Shown: one piece after another, positions 55,119 through 64,000 of the stretch | Layout: every line of letters begins with the position of its first letter | Numbering within the stretch: position 1 is the stretch's first letter | Assembly (NCBI GenBank): GCA_002449845.1 | Contig: DJXW01000026.1 | Span: 1-64,000 of the forward strand | Direction of reading: 5' to 3' | From: Prevotella sp. UBA6994 | Lineage (GTDB): Bacteria > Bacteroidota > Bacteroidia > Bacteroidales > Bacteroidaceae | DNA length: 64,000 nt | The notes under the pieces: model-generated | The model's database searches: none | What the model saw: only the letters and a program-made list of their open reading frames with translations | What the model was told of the DNA's origin: nothing | Program-made: the position numbers and the translations under genes

Positions 55119-55964
55119 TTATAAATGGTGGACCCATCCGATGAGGAATGAATGGGTGTAATGATGGCGCTTGATGTTGTTGACATTGCTTTGTTGAATG
55201 TCGCCGAGATAGCCTAAACGCAATTTTGAGTGAGGTTTTTTGGGCGACAATTGCACGTCCAATGTGAGTGCATGGTGGAGGGAAGGTGCAGAGACGAAGG
55301 TGGTGGGTACGATGTTGTGGTCGTAGTTTCCCTTGGAAAAAATCTCATAGTAGGATTGTCCGTAATTGGGTGAGAACATCAATCCTACGAGAGGAGTAGA
55401 GAGATGGTAGCGGATGAGAAAGCTACGATGACGGAAAGTGTTTTTGTAAGAGATGGAAGCTGATGGGGCAAGGTGGAGAGAGATGTCAGCTTGTACGGGA
55501 TTGTTGCTATTTCGGGTGTTATATAGAATGCCCAATTTGGCATCAGTACATCCTCCAACCTGCAGGGAAAAGTTGGGGGAGAGGATCCAGTTGTAATGGA
55601 GGGAGAACTGGAAGCGATAGGCTCCAGCTAACTCGTTGCCATTGCCCGCACGGTTGTCTAAGATGGAAAGACAACCGTGGTGGGTAAAGGTGTGAGAGAG
55701 ATGTCTGGGAGAGATGCGGCTCCTGTTTTCTGCCATAATCCTTATTTCTGTGCCTTTATATTGCTCGGCAGAGATATATGTGTCGAGAACGTTGGCGGCA
55801 CCAATTGCAATCATGAAGGCTCTCTCCTTGGGATTCTGCATGTTGTAATTTGATGCAGAGAGACCGCCGTGAGCAAGAGAAACGCTATCGTTTTGAGCCG
55901 CACAAGGTAACGCCAGCAAGGAGAACGTAGCACACAAGATTATGAATATTTCAGCTATCTTCAT
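55119..55964 (-). CDS. DUF3316 exported protein (281 aa)
   Basis: Signal peptide MKIAEIFIILCATFSLLALPCAAQ, then a beta-rich protein with alternating aromatic strands (GAYRFQFSLHYNWILS, FLIRYHLSTPLVGLMFSPNYGQSYYE, LRLGYLGDIQQSNVNNI) like an outer-membrane barrel. It overlaps the end of parC by 14 bases and precedes the S41 gene by 7. Function unknown. Confidence 0.75.
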   Translation of the reverse strand: MKIAEIFIILCATFSLLALPCAAQNDSVSLAHGGLSASNYNMQNPKERAFMIAIGAANVLDTYISAEQYKGTEIRIMAENRSRISPRHLSHTFTHHGCLSILDNRAGNGNELAGAYRFQFSLHYNWILSPNFSLQVGGCTDAKLGILYNTRNSNNPVQADISLHLAPSASISYKNTFRHRSFLIRYHLSTPLVGLMFSPNYGQSYYEIFSKGNYDHNIVPTTFVSAPSLHHALTLDVQLSPKKPHSKLRLGYLGDIQQSNVNNIKRHHYTHSFLIGWVHHL

Positions 55965-58695
55965 CAGGGAAGAGGCTTAATTGTTCTGATGTCTGCCCAT
56001 TCTTAGACGGCTGACTTTGTGAGGAAAGGTCTTCGGAGATAGCAGTCTCATTGGGTGTTTCTTCAGAGATGTTGTCATCTTCCTCGCCATTGTCATCAGC
56101 GGATGGATTCTCAGGGAGTTTGGTAGGTTCGAGTTCTTCAATGGAAGTAACGTTACAGGTGGTGATACGTTTTCCTTTCGCCTTGAAACCCTTGACCATG
56201 ATAAATTCTTCTACATCAATAACCATTGGCTCTTTGTCGGCATCAAATCCACCGAAGTTGACCTTTATGCGTGGGAATGGTTGGTCGGTGAGAATCAACA
56301 ACTTAGAATTAGGGTTGTCGCCAAGATAATTCTGCTTTTTCCTTGTAGCCTCCATGGTGAAGCGCTTGATGTAAGGATAGCCCTGATTGTCGGCATCGAA
56401 GAGCACGGCAGTCCAGATCTTAGTGGAATCCCATTTCTCAATGATTTTGATGTTATCCTCATAGTGATTGTTTGCATCGAAGTTGGAAATGTAAAATTCC
56501 CCATTATCCAAAATCACGAGAATCATTTCGTCATCGTTAAATTCTCCGAGGAATGTGCCATGTTCGTCATAATTGAGACGGTTCACGTCAGAGTCGTACC
56601 ACACCTTTCGTCCTCCGAGAGTAGAGTGACCGCGGTCTTTCAGACTTATTCTGTGGACAGGTTTCTTAGAGAGCAGATAACCCTTGCTCGACTTTCCCCT
56701 GATGGTAATCTTAGAGAAGTCGCGGGTGAGGAAGATAGACTTGAGTGTGGGGCTGGAGTCGAGTGTTACCTTGATGGTTTCGGCTTCACCATTGGGATTA
56801 GAAGTGAAATAAAGGATTTTAGAACCAGGCTTTCCTTGCGTTAAATCATATTCCTTGTCACGTGTGATGGCGGTGACGTTGAAACGTTTCATGAACGTGA
56901 ATCCTTCTCTACCATCACGATAGGCAACATTGTAAATAGTACGCGTGTCGTTTTTCTTGAATACTTGTACGTGCAGGATGTTTTTTCCGACGAAGATCTT
57001 GTCTGCCACACGAATGACCTTAAACTTACCATCCTTATAAAATATAATAATGTCGTCAATGTCGGAGCAGTTGCAAACAAACTCATCCTTTTTAAGTCCA
57101 GTACCGATGAATCCCTCGGCACGGTTGATGTAAAGTTTTTCGTTAGCCTCTACGACTTTCGTTGCCTCGATGGTGTCGAAATTACGAATTTCAGTTCTTC
57201 TTGGATAGTTGGCTCCATATTTGTTTTTGATAAACGTAAACCAGTTGATGGTAACGTCAACCATGTGGGCAAGGTCGTGATTGATGCCTTTTATTTCGTC
57301 TTTTATTCTTGCGATGAGGTCGTCAGCCTTATCCTTGTTGAACTTTAAGATTCGTTGCATCTTGATTTCCATCAAATGAAGAATGTCATCACGTGTGATT
57401 TCACGAATGAAATCCTTCTTGTAAGGCTCCAATCGATTGTCGATATGTTCGATGGCAGCATCCATGTTTTCCGCATTTTCAAACTTCTTGTCCTTGTAGA
57501 TGCGTTCTTCGATGAAGATTTTCTCTAAAGATGCGAAGAACAATTGCTCCTCCAGTTCTTTTTTGCGTATGCTTAACTCTTTGCGGAGAAGTCCCATCGT
57601 GTAATCCACATTATGGCGTAAAACGTCGCTGATGGTTAAGAAGCAAGGCTTATTGTCTTCGATGACGCAACAATTGGGGGAAATATTGATTTCGCAATCA
57701 GAAAAGGCGTATAGGGCATCAATTGTCTTGTCGCTGGAAATACCAGGAGCGAGGTGGACTTGAATTTCGACCTCGGCGGCGGTGTTGTCATCCACCTTCT
57801 TGGCTTTGATTTTTCCTTTGTCAATGGCTTTGAGGATGGAGTCAATTAAGGTGACGGTAGTTTTTGAGAAAGGAATTTCTTTGATGACGAGAGTCTTATT
57901 GTCTAATTTCTCAATTTTTGCCCTTACCTTTAGCATTCCACCACGTTGTCCGTCATTGTACTTAGATACGTCAATGCTCCCTCCCGTGGGGAAGTCGGGA
58001 TATAATTGGAAGGGTTTTCCTTTTAGATAAGAAATTGCAGCATCGCAAATCTCGTTGAGGTTGTGTGGTAGGATTTTAGAACTTAATCCTACGGCAATAC
58101 CCTCGGCACCTTGTACTAATAATAAAGGAAATTTGGCGGGAAGGGTGATAGGCTCTTTGTTTCTGCCATCATAAGAAAGCTGCCAGTCGGTGGTTTTGGG
58201 ATTGAAGACCACATCTAAGGCAAATTTGCTTAGTCGAGCTTCTATGTATCGAGGAGCAGCGGCACGGTCGCCTGTTAAAATGTTCCCCCAGTTGCCTTGC
58301 GTGTCGATAAGTAAGTCTTTTTGTCCCATCTGCACCAAAGCATCACCAATGGAAGCGTCACCATGAGGGTGAAATTGCATGGTATGTCCTACGATGTTGG
58401 CCACCTTATTATATCTGCCATCATCCATGCGCTTCATGGAATGAAGGATTCTGCGTTGAACTGGTTTCAGTCCGTCTTCGATGTGAGGAACAGCTCTTTC
58501 GAGAATCACATAACTTGCATAATCCAAGAACCAGTTTTGATACATTCCGCTGAGATGATGAACCACAGAAGCATCGAATCTGTTTACTGGCTTATATTCA
58601 GAATGTGAATCTTCGGAAGAGTCCGGGTTTGATGGTATCTCTTGATAGTCATCAAGTTGATTTTGATTTTCTTCGTTTATGATGTCGTTGTCCAT
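55951..58695 (-). CDS. parC: DNA topoisomerase IV subunit A-like (914 aa)
   Basis: Type IIA topoisomerase A subunit: cleaves and religates DNA to decatenate chromosomes. Breakage-reunion domain from residue 50: LERAVPHIEDGLKPVQRRIL, GHTMQFHPHGDASIGDALV, active Tyr150 in AAAPRYIEARL; a coiled region near 430-480; then C-terminal beta-propeller blades to about 850 and an acidic tail (EEDDNISEETPNE). The blade set is less regular than in GyrA and no GyrA box is seen, favouring ParC. The subunit B gene is not in the window. Confidence 0.88.
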   Translation of the reverse strand: MDNDIINEENQNQLDDYQEIPSNPDSSEDSHSEYKPVNRFDASVVHHLSGMYQNWFLDYASYVILERAVPHIEDGLKPVQRRILHSMKRMDDGRYNKVANIVGHTMQFHPHGDASIGDALVQMGQKDLLIDTQGNWGNILTGDRAAAPRYIEARLSKFALDVVFNPKTTDWQLSYDGRNKEPITLPAKFPLLLVQGAEGIAVGLSSKILPHNLNEICDAAISYLKGKPFQLYPDFPTGGSIDVSKYNDGQRGGMLKVRAKIEKLDNKTLVIKEIPFSKTTVTLIDSILKAIDKGKIKAKKVDDNTAAEVEIQVHLAPGISSDKTIDALYAFSDCEINISPNCCVIEDNKPCFLTISDVLRHNVDYTMGLLRKELSIRKKELEEQLFFASLEKIFIEERIYKDKKFENAENMDAAIEHIDNRLEPYKKDFIREITRDDILHLMEIKMQRILKFNKDKADDLIARIKDEIKGINHDLAHMVDVTINWFTFIKNKYGANYPRRTEIRNFDTIEATKVVEANEKLYINRAEGFIGTGLKKDEFVCNCSDIDDIIIFYKDGKFKVIRVADKIFVGKNILHVQVFKKNDTRTIYNVAYRDGREGFTFMKRFNVTAITRDKEYDLTQGKPGSKILYFTSNPNGEAETIKVTLDSSPTLKSIFLTRDFSKITIRGKSSKGYLLSKKPVHRISLKDRGHSTLGGRKVWYDSDVNRLNYDEHGTFLGEFNDDEMILVILDNGEFYISNFDANNHYEDNIKIIEKWDSTKIWTAVLFDADNQGYPYIKRFTMEATRKKQNYLGDNPNSKLLILTDQPFPRIKVNFGGFDADKEPMVIDVEEFIMVKGFKAKGKRITTCNVTSIEELEPTKLPENPSADDNGEEDDNISEETPNETAISEDLSSQSQPSKNGQTSEQLSLFPDEDS

Positions 58696-58737
58696 ATTGT
58701 TTGCTTAAAGATAATAGAAAGCATTCATCTGCTTTTG

Positions 58738-58768
58738 CAAATGTAATATAAAAAATTGATATTCACAA
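58738..58768 (-). promoter_or_regulatory. Promoter of parC
   Basis: -7 TACATTTG (58738-58745) and -33 TTG (58766-58768), spacing 20, on the minus strand; leader of about 35 bases. Confidence 0.6.
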
Positions 58769-58812
58769 ATTTACGATGGTTTTATTTTGAGGAAATAATG
58801 TAAAAGCAAAAA

Positions 58813-58843
58813 TCCCGGTGGAAACTTTTAATTTCCATCGGGA
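58813..58843 (-). terminator. Terminator of the 51-residue peptide gene
   Basis: TCCCGATGGAAA pairs with TTTCCACCGGGA on the minus strand, followed by TTTTTGC. Confidence 0.75.
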
Positions 58844-58895
58844 CTTAAGTGCATTTAAAATTAGAATTTTAAAACAAGTCTGTTGAGGTAATTTC

Positions 58896-59051
58896 TTACC
58901 ACATTCTGCCTGAAGCAGCTGTGCCTTTAACGTCGTTACCCATTACAGGAGCACCAGGTCCAGCAGTCGTACTAGGAGTACTCCCTACCATGATGCCTTC
59001 GAAACCAACGGTTAAAGGTCTTGTCTTTGGACATACGTAAGCTTTCTTCAT
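58896..59051 (-). CDS. 51-residue peptide of unknown function
   Basis: ATG 59051 to TAA 58896: begins MKKAYVCPKTRPLTVGFEG, continues IMVGSTPSTTAGPGAP, ends VKGTAASGRMW. It has its own promoter (59127-59155), a 5' leader of about 70 bases and its own terminator, so it is an independent unit. A conserved-looking N-terminal leader and a short Gly/Ser/Thr-rich C-terminus recall precursor peptides of modified natural products in Bacteroidetes. It is divergent from a His-rich membrane protein and a nucleotidyltransferase. No modification enzyme is evident nearby. Confidence 0.6.
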   Translation of the reverse strand: MKKAYVCPKTRPLTVGFEGIMVGSTPSTTAGPGAPVMGNDVKGTAASGRMW

Positions 59052-59126
59052 TTTATATAAAATTAAAAGAAAAAAAATACTATATCTATTTGTTTAATGA
59101 GCGTGCTTATTCACACATTTCTGCTG

Positions 59127-59155
59127 CAAAGATAAGACTTTTTTCTTAGATACAA
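59127..59155 (-). promoter_or_regulatory. Promoter of the 51-residue peptide gene
   Basis: -7 TATCTTTG (59127-59134) and -33 TTG (59153-59155), spacing 18, on the minus strand. Confidence 0.65.
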
Positions 59156-59173
59156 AAAAAATATATGAAAAAA

Positions 59174-59205
59174 TTTTGAGTCTTGTATTAAAAAATGTAA
59201 TTTTG
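59174..59205 (+). promoter_or_regulatory. Promoter of the His-rich membrane protein
   Basis: -33 TTTTG at 59174-59178 and -7 TAATTTTG at 59198-59205, spacing 19; leader of about 20 bases. It is divergent from the peptide promoter, with -33 elements 20 bases apart. Confidence 0.65.
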
Positions 59206-59230
59206 CACAGTTTAATAAAATAAAACATAT

Positions 59231-59881
59231 ATGGAAACGATAGAAAATAATCATCATCACAGTCATTCTCATGGACATCATCATGGGAAACACAGATCTG
59301 AAAATGTACATGTTTATCAAGTTGATGCCATTGTAGGTAAAAATCCACTAAATATAGCCTTTACAGCGGCTGTTTTGGGACAGTTACTTTTCTTTTTTGC
59401 TAATTATAGTATTTCTGCTGCGTTAGGTTCTGATGGAGAGGTCTTTGTTTTGTTAGCCCATTTCCTGAGAGCCTTTGGAGAAGGATTTCTTTTATTTTGT
59501 CTGATGAAGGGAATGGCTTCATTGCTTTATCCACTTAAATGGTATTTTATTTCGGCAATTTTTTTCTTTGTTTTGTTTCACTTGGTAACTTCTGCTTTAT
59601 TGATAATGCATCAGAATGGTTTGTTGGGTGATATCGGAGTTTTCTTTTACTTATTAAGTACTATTACTTATTTTGCATTAGGATTTATGCTCAAACAAAA
59701 GTATAAGGATAGCTTAGCCAAATTGGGAATTATAATGATGACATATATTTTAGTTACTATGGCATTGAGCTTAGCAGGAATGATGGGAATAAATATTTAC
59801 ATTGATTTTGCTTGTGTTGCTTTGGGAGTATATTATATCATAACGCTTAGAGATAGATTCGACGTTGATTATGATGACTAA
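59231..59881 (+). CDS. Membrane protein with a histidine-rich N-terminus (216 aa)
   Basis: The first 30 residues contain HHHSHSHGHHHGKH, then five or six hydrophobic segments (about 38-60, 68-88, 100-122, 128-147, 160-182, 186-203). The His tract looks like a metal-binding tail on the cytosolic side, as in zinc or nickel handling proteins, but no transporter signature is present. It overlaps the next gene by 17 bases. No family recognised. Confidence 0.7.
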   Translation: METIENNHHHSHSHGHHHGKHRSENVHVYQVDAIVGKNPLNIAFTAAVLGQLLFFFANYSISAALGSDGEVFVLLAHFLRAFGEGFLLFCLMKGMASLLYPLKWYFISAIFFFVLFHLVTSALLIMHQNGLLGDIGVFFYLLSTITYFALGFMLKQKYKDSLAKLGIIMMTYILVTMALSLAGMMGINIYIDFACVALGVYYIITLRDRFDVDYDD

Positions 59882-61016
59882 GAATGAAATTTTAATGTTA
59901 AATTTACTCAAGTCTGCTTTATGGAATCAAGAAGCAGACTTGAGCCTTTTTAATAATAAAGGTGTAGATTGGCAGGGTATTATAGATGTTGCTGATAAAC
60001 AGGGTGTGGTGTCTTTAGTTGCATCAGCTATTCGAAAGTTAGAAGATCAAGGTCTTTCTGAAGAATATTTGCCCAATGATATTATTAATAAATGTGTAAC
60101 CCTTCAATTTTCAATCATTAGACAAACAAGTTCTGTTGTTCCTACCATTGAGAGTGTGGTTCAAAAGTTAAGGGAAGCTGGAATAGAACCTATATTGTTG
60201 AAAGGACACGGTGTTGCTCAATATTATCTTAAACCAGAATTTCGGTATTGTGGTGATATAGATTTGTATTTAGGTGATGAATTTGTTGATAAGGCAGTTG
60301 ATTCTTTGAAGGCTTATGTTGATTTTGTAGATGATTCCTATGATAATGATAAACATTATAATATGAAATGGCAGGATGTAGAAGTGGAATTACATCGCTC
60401 GGCTATTGATTTGACTGATACCCAGCAGAATAAATTGTTGTACGAATGGACAGAAAAAGAGTTGCATTCGAATAGGAATCGTCAAGTTGTTATTGGTAAT
60501 ACCAATGTGACTGTACCTTCGGAACTATTCGATTCAATTTTCATTTTATTTCATTTGTGGTGGCATTTTGTAAATGGTGGAACTGGAATACGACAGTTTT
60601 GTGATTGGACAATGTGTCTTTATCGTGTTGGAGATAAACTCGATGAAAGAGAATTGAAAGAATTGCTTAACAGATTTGGTATGTTAAGCATGTGGAGAGT
60701 CTTTGGCCATGTAGCAGTTGAGTATCTTGGACTACCAAAAGAAAAGTTTCCTTTGTATAGTAGCAAGAAAAAATATGTTGGGAAAAAAATCACAGAACTT
60801 GCCATGGAATATGGCAATTTTGGCCATGAACATTATCAATATATGGTTATTGATAGTGTTAAAAGAGGTGTCTTCATTCATAAGATAATGACCGCAACAT
60901 ATTTTGGAAAATTAAAATTCTGGTGTTTTTGGGCATCTCCTATTTTATCTTTGCCAGTTATTAAGGATTATTATAAAGGAGTGTTCCTGTCATATTGGAA
61001 GAAACTATTCCATTAA
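59865..61016 (+). CDS. Nucleotidyltransferase-family protein, PF14907-like (383 aa)
   Basis: Resembles the uncharacterised nucleotidyltransferase family found near peptide-modification and polysaccharide loci. Core: IEPILLKGHGVAQYYLKPEFRYCGDIDLYL (about residues 105-135; GDIDLYL is the metal-binding signature), then VEVELHRSAIDL and a helical C-terminus (HLWWHFVNGGTGIRQFCDW). The substrate is unknown. Overlap with the upstream membrane gene implies co-translation; a strong terminator follows. Confidence 0.75.
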   Translation: MIMMTKNEILMLNLLKSALWNQEADLSLFNNKGVDWQGIIDVADKQGVVSLVASAIRKLEDQGLSEEYLPNDIINKCVTLQFSIIRQTSSVVPTIESVVQKLREAGIEPILLKGHGVAQYYLKPEFRYCGDIDLYLGDEFVDKAVDSLKAYVDFVDDSYDNDKHYNMKWQDVEVELHRSAIDLTDTQQNKLLYEWTEKELHSNRNRQVVIGNTNVTVPSELFDSIFILFHLWWHFVNGGTGIRQFCDWTMCLYRVGDKLDERELKELLNRFGMLSMWRVFGHVAVEYLGLPKEKFPLYSSKKKYVGKKITELAMEYGNFGHEHYQYMVIDSVKRGVFIHKIMTATYFGKLKFWCFWASPILSLPVIKDYYKGVFLSYWKKLFH

Positions 61017-61040
61017 TTCCTTATAATCTCAGTACCATCA

Positions 61041-61079
61041 AAAAAGCGAGGCATGTCTGCAAAACATGCCTCGCTTTTT
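61041..61079. terminator. Bidirectional terminator
   Basis: AAAAAGCGAGGCATGT and ACATGCCTCGCTTTTT form a perfect 16-bp stem with a 7-base loop between two convergent genes. Confidence 0.9.
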
Positions 61080-61100
61080 GATATTCATTCAATTAAATGC

Positions 61101-63557
61101 TTATTTCACAACAAACTTTTTGCCATTTTGGATGTAAATACCCTTGTTAGGATTCTTCACTAATCTACCGCTCAAATCATAAATCTTGCCTTTCTTGGTA
61201 GCAGATGCTGAAACGTTGTCAATACCTGTATAAAGAGCTTCGTCCATGAATGTAACGTGGTAAATATAGCGTTTCGTATCGATTTGGAAGCAGATTTCTG
61301 CATCTTTGCGATAGCCTTCTTCCAATTCTTGGTCAGAAATGGTAACGATAGAGTACCCGTCTCCAGCTTCTTCAAAGATGATATGTATCATTCCACTCTC
61401 GTCGTAACCACCGTTCTCATGGTTGAAAGACAATCCGTTCTCCAATGGTTTGTAGCCTTCTCCGTAAACTCCAGATTCAGCTTTTCCTCTCAACGTGTAG
61501 CCATTCATCAGTTCGTCAACAGATATTCCGAATGCTGCGGCAGCCTTAGATGGGTCGAATGGTGCGGTTGTATCTTCCAGATCCAAGTTGATGGGGAATG
61601 CAAGCGACTCTTCACCAAGGATTTCATATTCTACGATTTCATTAACGAATTGCACGGTGAATTTGATTTGAACCATGTCTTTCGTTTCCTCGTTCACCAA
61701 ATACAGATTTGCTCTGTAAGAAGAACCAATGGCATTAACTCCAGGAACTTGGTAAACAGAGAACTGACCATTTGAAAGATTGTAGCAAATACCTACTGGA
61801 GCCACGTCATTGCCAGTCCATAAGTGTCCTTGTCCTTCCTTTCCAAGCCATACACCTGGGCGTGGGTCACACGGGTATCTTGAGAATGGAGCATATTTCT
61901 CGCCTGTAGCAGTGGTGATTGAATCGGCAACTTCGCAATACAATACTGGTGAGGTCGTGCCTATAAGCTCGTTCACTACATCTGTTGTCAGGGTATAAGT
62001 AGATTGGTTGCCATTTACCAAGTAGTCTGTGGCGCTTGCGATTACCTGTACGGTTGCGCTTCTTGTAGCCACAATCTTATATCCGCTTTGGTCTTCAGCC
62101 TCTTTTTCCTTTACTTTATAGGTAATGTCGAGAGCGTGATACTTGCCTTCGTTTACGATGTACATGGTAAAATGTGCTTCGTCTCCAATCTTCAAGTTGC
62201 CTGGATAGTGACCAATGTTCAAAGTGGATAAGTCGCCAGCTGTCATAGGTTCTACAAATACTATTGCGCTGGTTCCCCAATTACAAGCTACACCGTCAGC
62301 AGTCATCCAGAATCCACCGTTATTGGCAGTACCTGCACTTGTTAAGTTGTTGTTTGCGTCAAGTACTTGCAAGCTCAATTGGGTAGCTTCGCAACCCAGT
62401 TCTGCGGCAATAGCCTCCGTGTCGAGTGTGAAAGAAATGGTTTCGTAATTGTATGAGTCATCGATGCCTTGTTCTTTTACGATGATAGTCTCGCCCGTTT
62501 TTGTCATTTCGTCCAAGCCAGAATAGTCTGGTTCTTCGATGGTCAATTGAATGCGAATCTTGTAAGCCTTATCATTATATATAATGTACACGTTATTATA
62601 ATAAGAGTCACCTGGTTTCAAGGCATTGCCATGCTGTCCGAGATTAAATTTCAACTTATTGTCACTAAATTCAAATTTCTCGGTATAGTAAACCTCACCT
62701 TGCGTGTTGTATGGAGCAGCCAACACCTCGTCGGAGACGTTTCCTTGCTCGTCTTCTGTTTGCTTAGACAGCCACCATCCTGGAGCTGCAGCCGTGCTTA
62801 CGTTCGTCAATGTGTCCTTCTTGTCTCCAATAGAAGCGTCTCTTTCTGGTGAATAGATAATCTTTGAGAGTACCAGTTCCAACAATTCAGCCGATGGCAT
62901 TCCTAACTTCTCCACCAAGTCATTGATTTCAAACTCGTAAGTAGTTCCGTTCGTGCCACTGCGTGGGAATTGCTTTACTTCAAGAGTCGTTTCGCCCACG
63001 ATGTTCAATTCTTTTTCTACCAATGTGGTAGGAGCGGTTACCTCGGGAATTGGTTTCACGATGTAGGTAATGTCAAACGTAGCTTCCTTTTCGCCCAAAA
63101 CAAGTTTAAACTGAGGGTTAAACGTTGCTCCGGCGGCTAAACTGTCAGGGAATTGACCGATGTTGATGGCAAACAAGTCGTTTTCAGAATCCCAAGTAAG
63201 TGTGTTGTAATACACTACATTAGGCCATTCGCCAATCATTCCGTTTCCTTGAATCCAGAAACCACCTTTTCCACCTTGTGTGTAGTTGTCAGAGAAGTTT
63301 CCGTCAGCTTCTTGATAGAAGAACATGTTGGCGTCGGTGCTGCCTTCGCCAGTCCAAGACCTTACGGCATTCATCAAGCCAACCGTGTCTGTACCCAATT
63401 GGGTAGCCACTTCCGTTAGGCTAAAGTTAATGGCATCGGTGTCATACGCTGATCTGGCGTATTGTTCGAGCGTAGCTTTAAACTGCGCTTGTGCCGATAA
63501 GCCTGTAAATAGACATACCACTGCTAACAGCAGTTTCTTTAAGTGAGTAGTTGTCAT
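61101..63557 (-). CDS. DUF4859-type secreted multi-repeat protein with T9SS tail (818 aa)
   Basis: Signal peptide (THLKKLLLAVVCLFTGLSAQA), then four tandem beta modules of about 160-190 residues beginning near 25, 190, 350 and 500. Each has a 'sxD...LG.....L' start (INFSLTEVATQLGTD; EINDLVEKLGMPS; DTEAIAAELGCEA), a central GGFW/GWWL strand (GGFWIQGNGMIGEW, GGFWMTADGVACNWG) and an INIGQFPDSLAAG-type close, typical of DUF4859. The C-terminal 40 residues (KIYDLSGRLVKNPNKGIYIQNGKKFVV) are a T9SS-like tail. An ATG at 63566 is an alternative start. Ligand unknown; it is probably surface-exposed. Confidence 0.8.
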   Translation of the reverse strand: MTTTHLKKLLLAVVCLFTGLSAQAQFKATLEQYARSAYDTDAINFSLTEVATQLGTDTVGLMNAVRSWTGEGSTDANMFFYQEADGNFSDNYTQGGKGGFWIQGNGMIGEWPNVVYYNTLTWDSENDLFAINIGQFPDSLAAGATFNPQFKLVLGEKEATFDITYIVKPIPEVTAPTTLVEKELNIVGETTLEVKQFPRSGTNGTTYEFEINDLVEKLGMPSAELLELVLSKIIYSPERDASIGDKKDTLTNVSTAAAPGWWLSKQTEDEQGNVSDEVLAAPYNTQGEVYYTEKFEFSDNKLKFNLGQHGNALKPGDSYYNNVYIIYNDKAYKIRIQLTIEEPDYSGLDEMTKTGETIIVKEQGIDDSYNYETISFTLDTEAIAAELGCEATQLSLQVLDANNNLTSAGTANNGGFWMTADGVACNWGTSAIVFVEPMTAGDLSTLNIGHYPGNLKIGDEAHFTMYIVNEGKYHALDITYKVKEKEAEDQSGYKIVATRSATVQVIASATDYLVNGNQSTYTLTTDVVNELIGTTSPVLYCEVADSITTATGEKYAPFSRYPCDPRPGVWLGKEGQGHLWTGNDVAPVGICYNLSNGQFSVYQVPGVNAIGSSYRANLYLVNEETKDMVQIKFTVQFVNEIVEYEILGEESLAFPINLDLEDTTAPFDPSKAAAAFGISVDELMNGYTLRGKAESGVYGEGYKPLENGLSFNHENGGYDESGMIHIIFEEAGDGYSIVTISDQELEEGYRKDAEICFQIDTKRYIYHVTFMDEALYTGIDNVSASATKKGKIYDLSGRLVKNPNKGIYIQNGKKFVVK

Positions 63558-63606
63558 AACATGCATAATAATTTAAGTTAATAATTGATTTCAATAAATG
63601 TTTAGG

Positions 63607-63637
63607 CAAAACTAAGAAAAAAATGTGTATTTGACAA
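63607..63637 (-). promoter_or_regulatory. Promoter of the DUF4859 gene
   Basis: -7 TAGTTTTG (63607-63614) and -33 TTG (63635-63637), spacing 20, on the minus strand. Confidence 0.6.
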
Positions 63638-63764
63638 ATAAAAACCACCGAATTTATTGTGAATAGACGTTTTTTTCATACTTTGGACTATTCTTTTATC
63701 TATAAGTGTGAAAAGTCATGTTTTTGTTTAAAATCAAGTGAATCTCCTTCATTGCGTTCCCATT

Positions 63765-63860
63765 GGTTTTCTTTGCTTAAAACCATTGGTCACTATGCCA
63801 GTAACCGATGGTTTCTATATGAGTTACCATCGGTTACTATGTGAGAAACCATAGCTTTCA
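63765..63860. repeat. Dispersed ACCGATGGT repeat, copy 2
   Basis: Series of AACCATTGGTCACTATG, AACCGATGGTTTC, ACCATCGGTTACTATG and AAACCATAG words in both orientations, matching the block at 32867-32960. The remaining bases to 64000 show no gene. Confidence 0.6.
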
Positions 63861-64000
63861 TGATTGTTTGTTTCTTGCTTTTTTATCTTCTTAAAGATGC
63901 AAAAATGCGCCATTTCATCGTGAATAATGAATGATTAGCGCCTGATTGTTCTTTCCCGTTCCATAGGTTATGTATAGGCTTACCAAACATGGTGTTTGCT

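Overview
The window looks like a chromosome segment of a Bacteroidales bacterium, most likely Prevotellaceae (Prevotella/Segatella-like). The evidence is the repeated Bacteroidetes promoter pattern (-33 TTG, about 19-20 bases, -7 TAnnTTTG), C-terminal type IX secretion (T9SS) sorting tails, and families typical of the group (DUF349, DUF2490, DUF3316, DUF4859, CotH plus dockerin, CE8 pectinesterase, SpvB/RHS toxin, type II-C CRISPR-Cas9). All family names come from reading the sequence; no database search was run.

Layout. 1-12034 (minus strand) is a polymorphic-toxin locus: a small T9SS-tailed protein coupled to a 2058-residue SpvB/RHS protein with its immunity gene, followed by three promoterless orphan cassettes. 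Each orphan carries the same RHS core, a different C-terminal toxin tip and its own immunity gene. 12-18 kb holds tRNA-Val, a GH5 glucanase, cdsA, ftsH, rsfS, tRNA-Gln and a 595-bp MITE-like element with an 8-bp target duplication. 18-30 kb is mostly housekeeping (a double CotH/dockerin protein, DUF349, corA, pepD, a flippase-like protein, asd, a YafQ-type toxin-antitoxin pair). 30-43 kb holds a VTC/DUF4956/DUF2490 operon, an ECF sigma operon, a zeta-like kinase and large secreted carbohydrate-active proteins, including a pectinesterase. 43.7-53.8 kb is a type II-C CRISPR-Cas locus: divergent tracrRNA, cas9, cas1, cas2 and 75 repeats with 74 spacers. 53.9-64 kb holds tRNA-Leu, an S41 protease / DUF3316 / parC operon, a 51-residue peptide gene divergent from a His-rich membrane protein and a nucleotidyltransferase, and a DUF4859 protein.

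Most notable points. (1) cas9 carries an in-frame amber codon at codon 227 although the rest of the frame, cas1, cas2, tracrRNA and the array look intact. (2) One RHS orphan toxin also has an in-frame amber codon just before its tip, while its true stop still overlaps the immunity start as ATGA. (3) Upstream of corA is a 16-codon acidic/proline leader reading frame whose end and the corA Shine-Dalgarno compete for one anti-SD segment; this is a candidate magnesium-responsive attenuator, analogous in logic to MgtL/CorL of enterobacteria. (4) Two CRISPR spacers differ only at two positions three bases apart, as expected for variants of one coding target. (5) Several non-coding dispersed repeats occur between genes.
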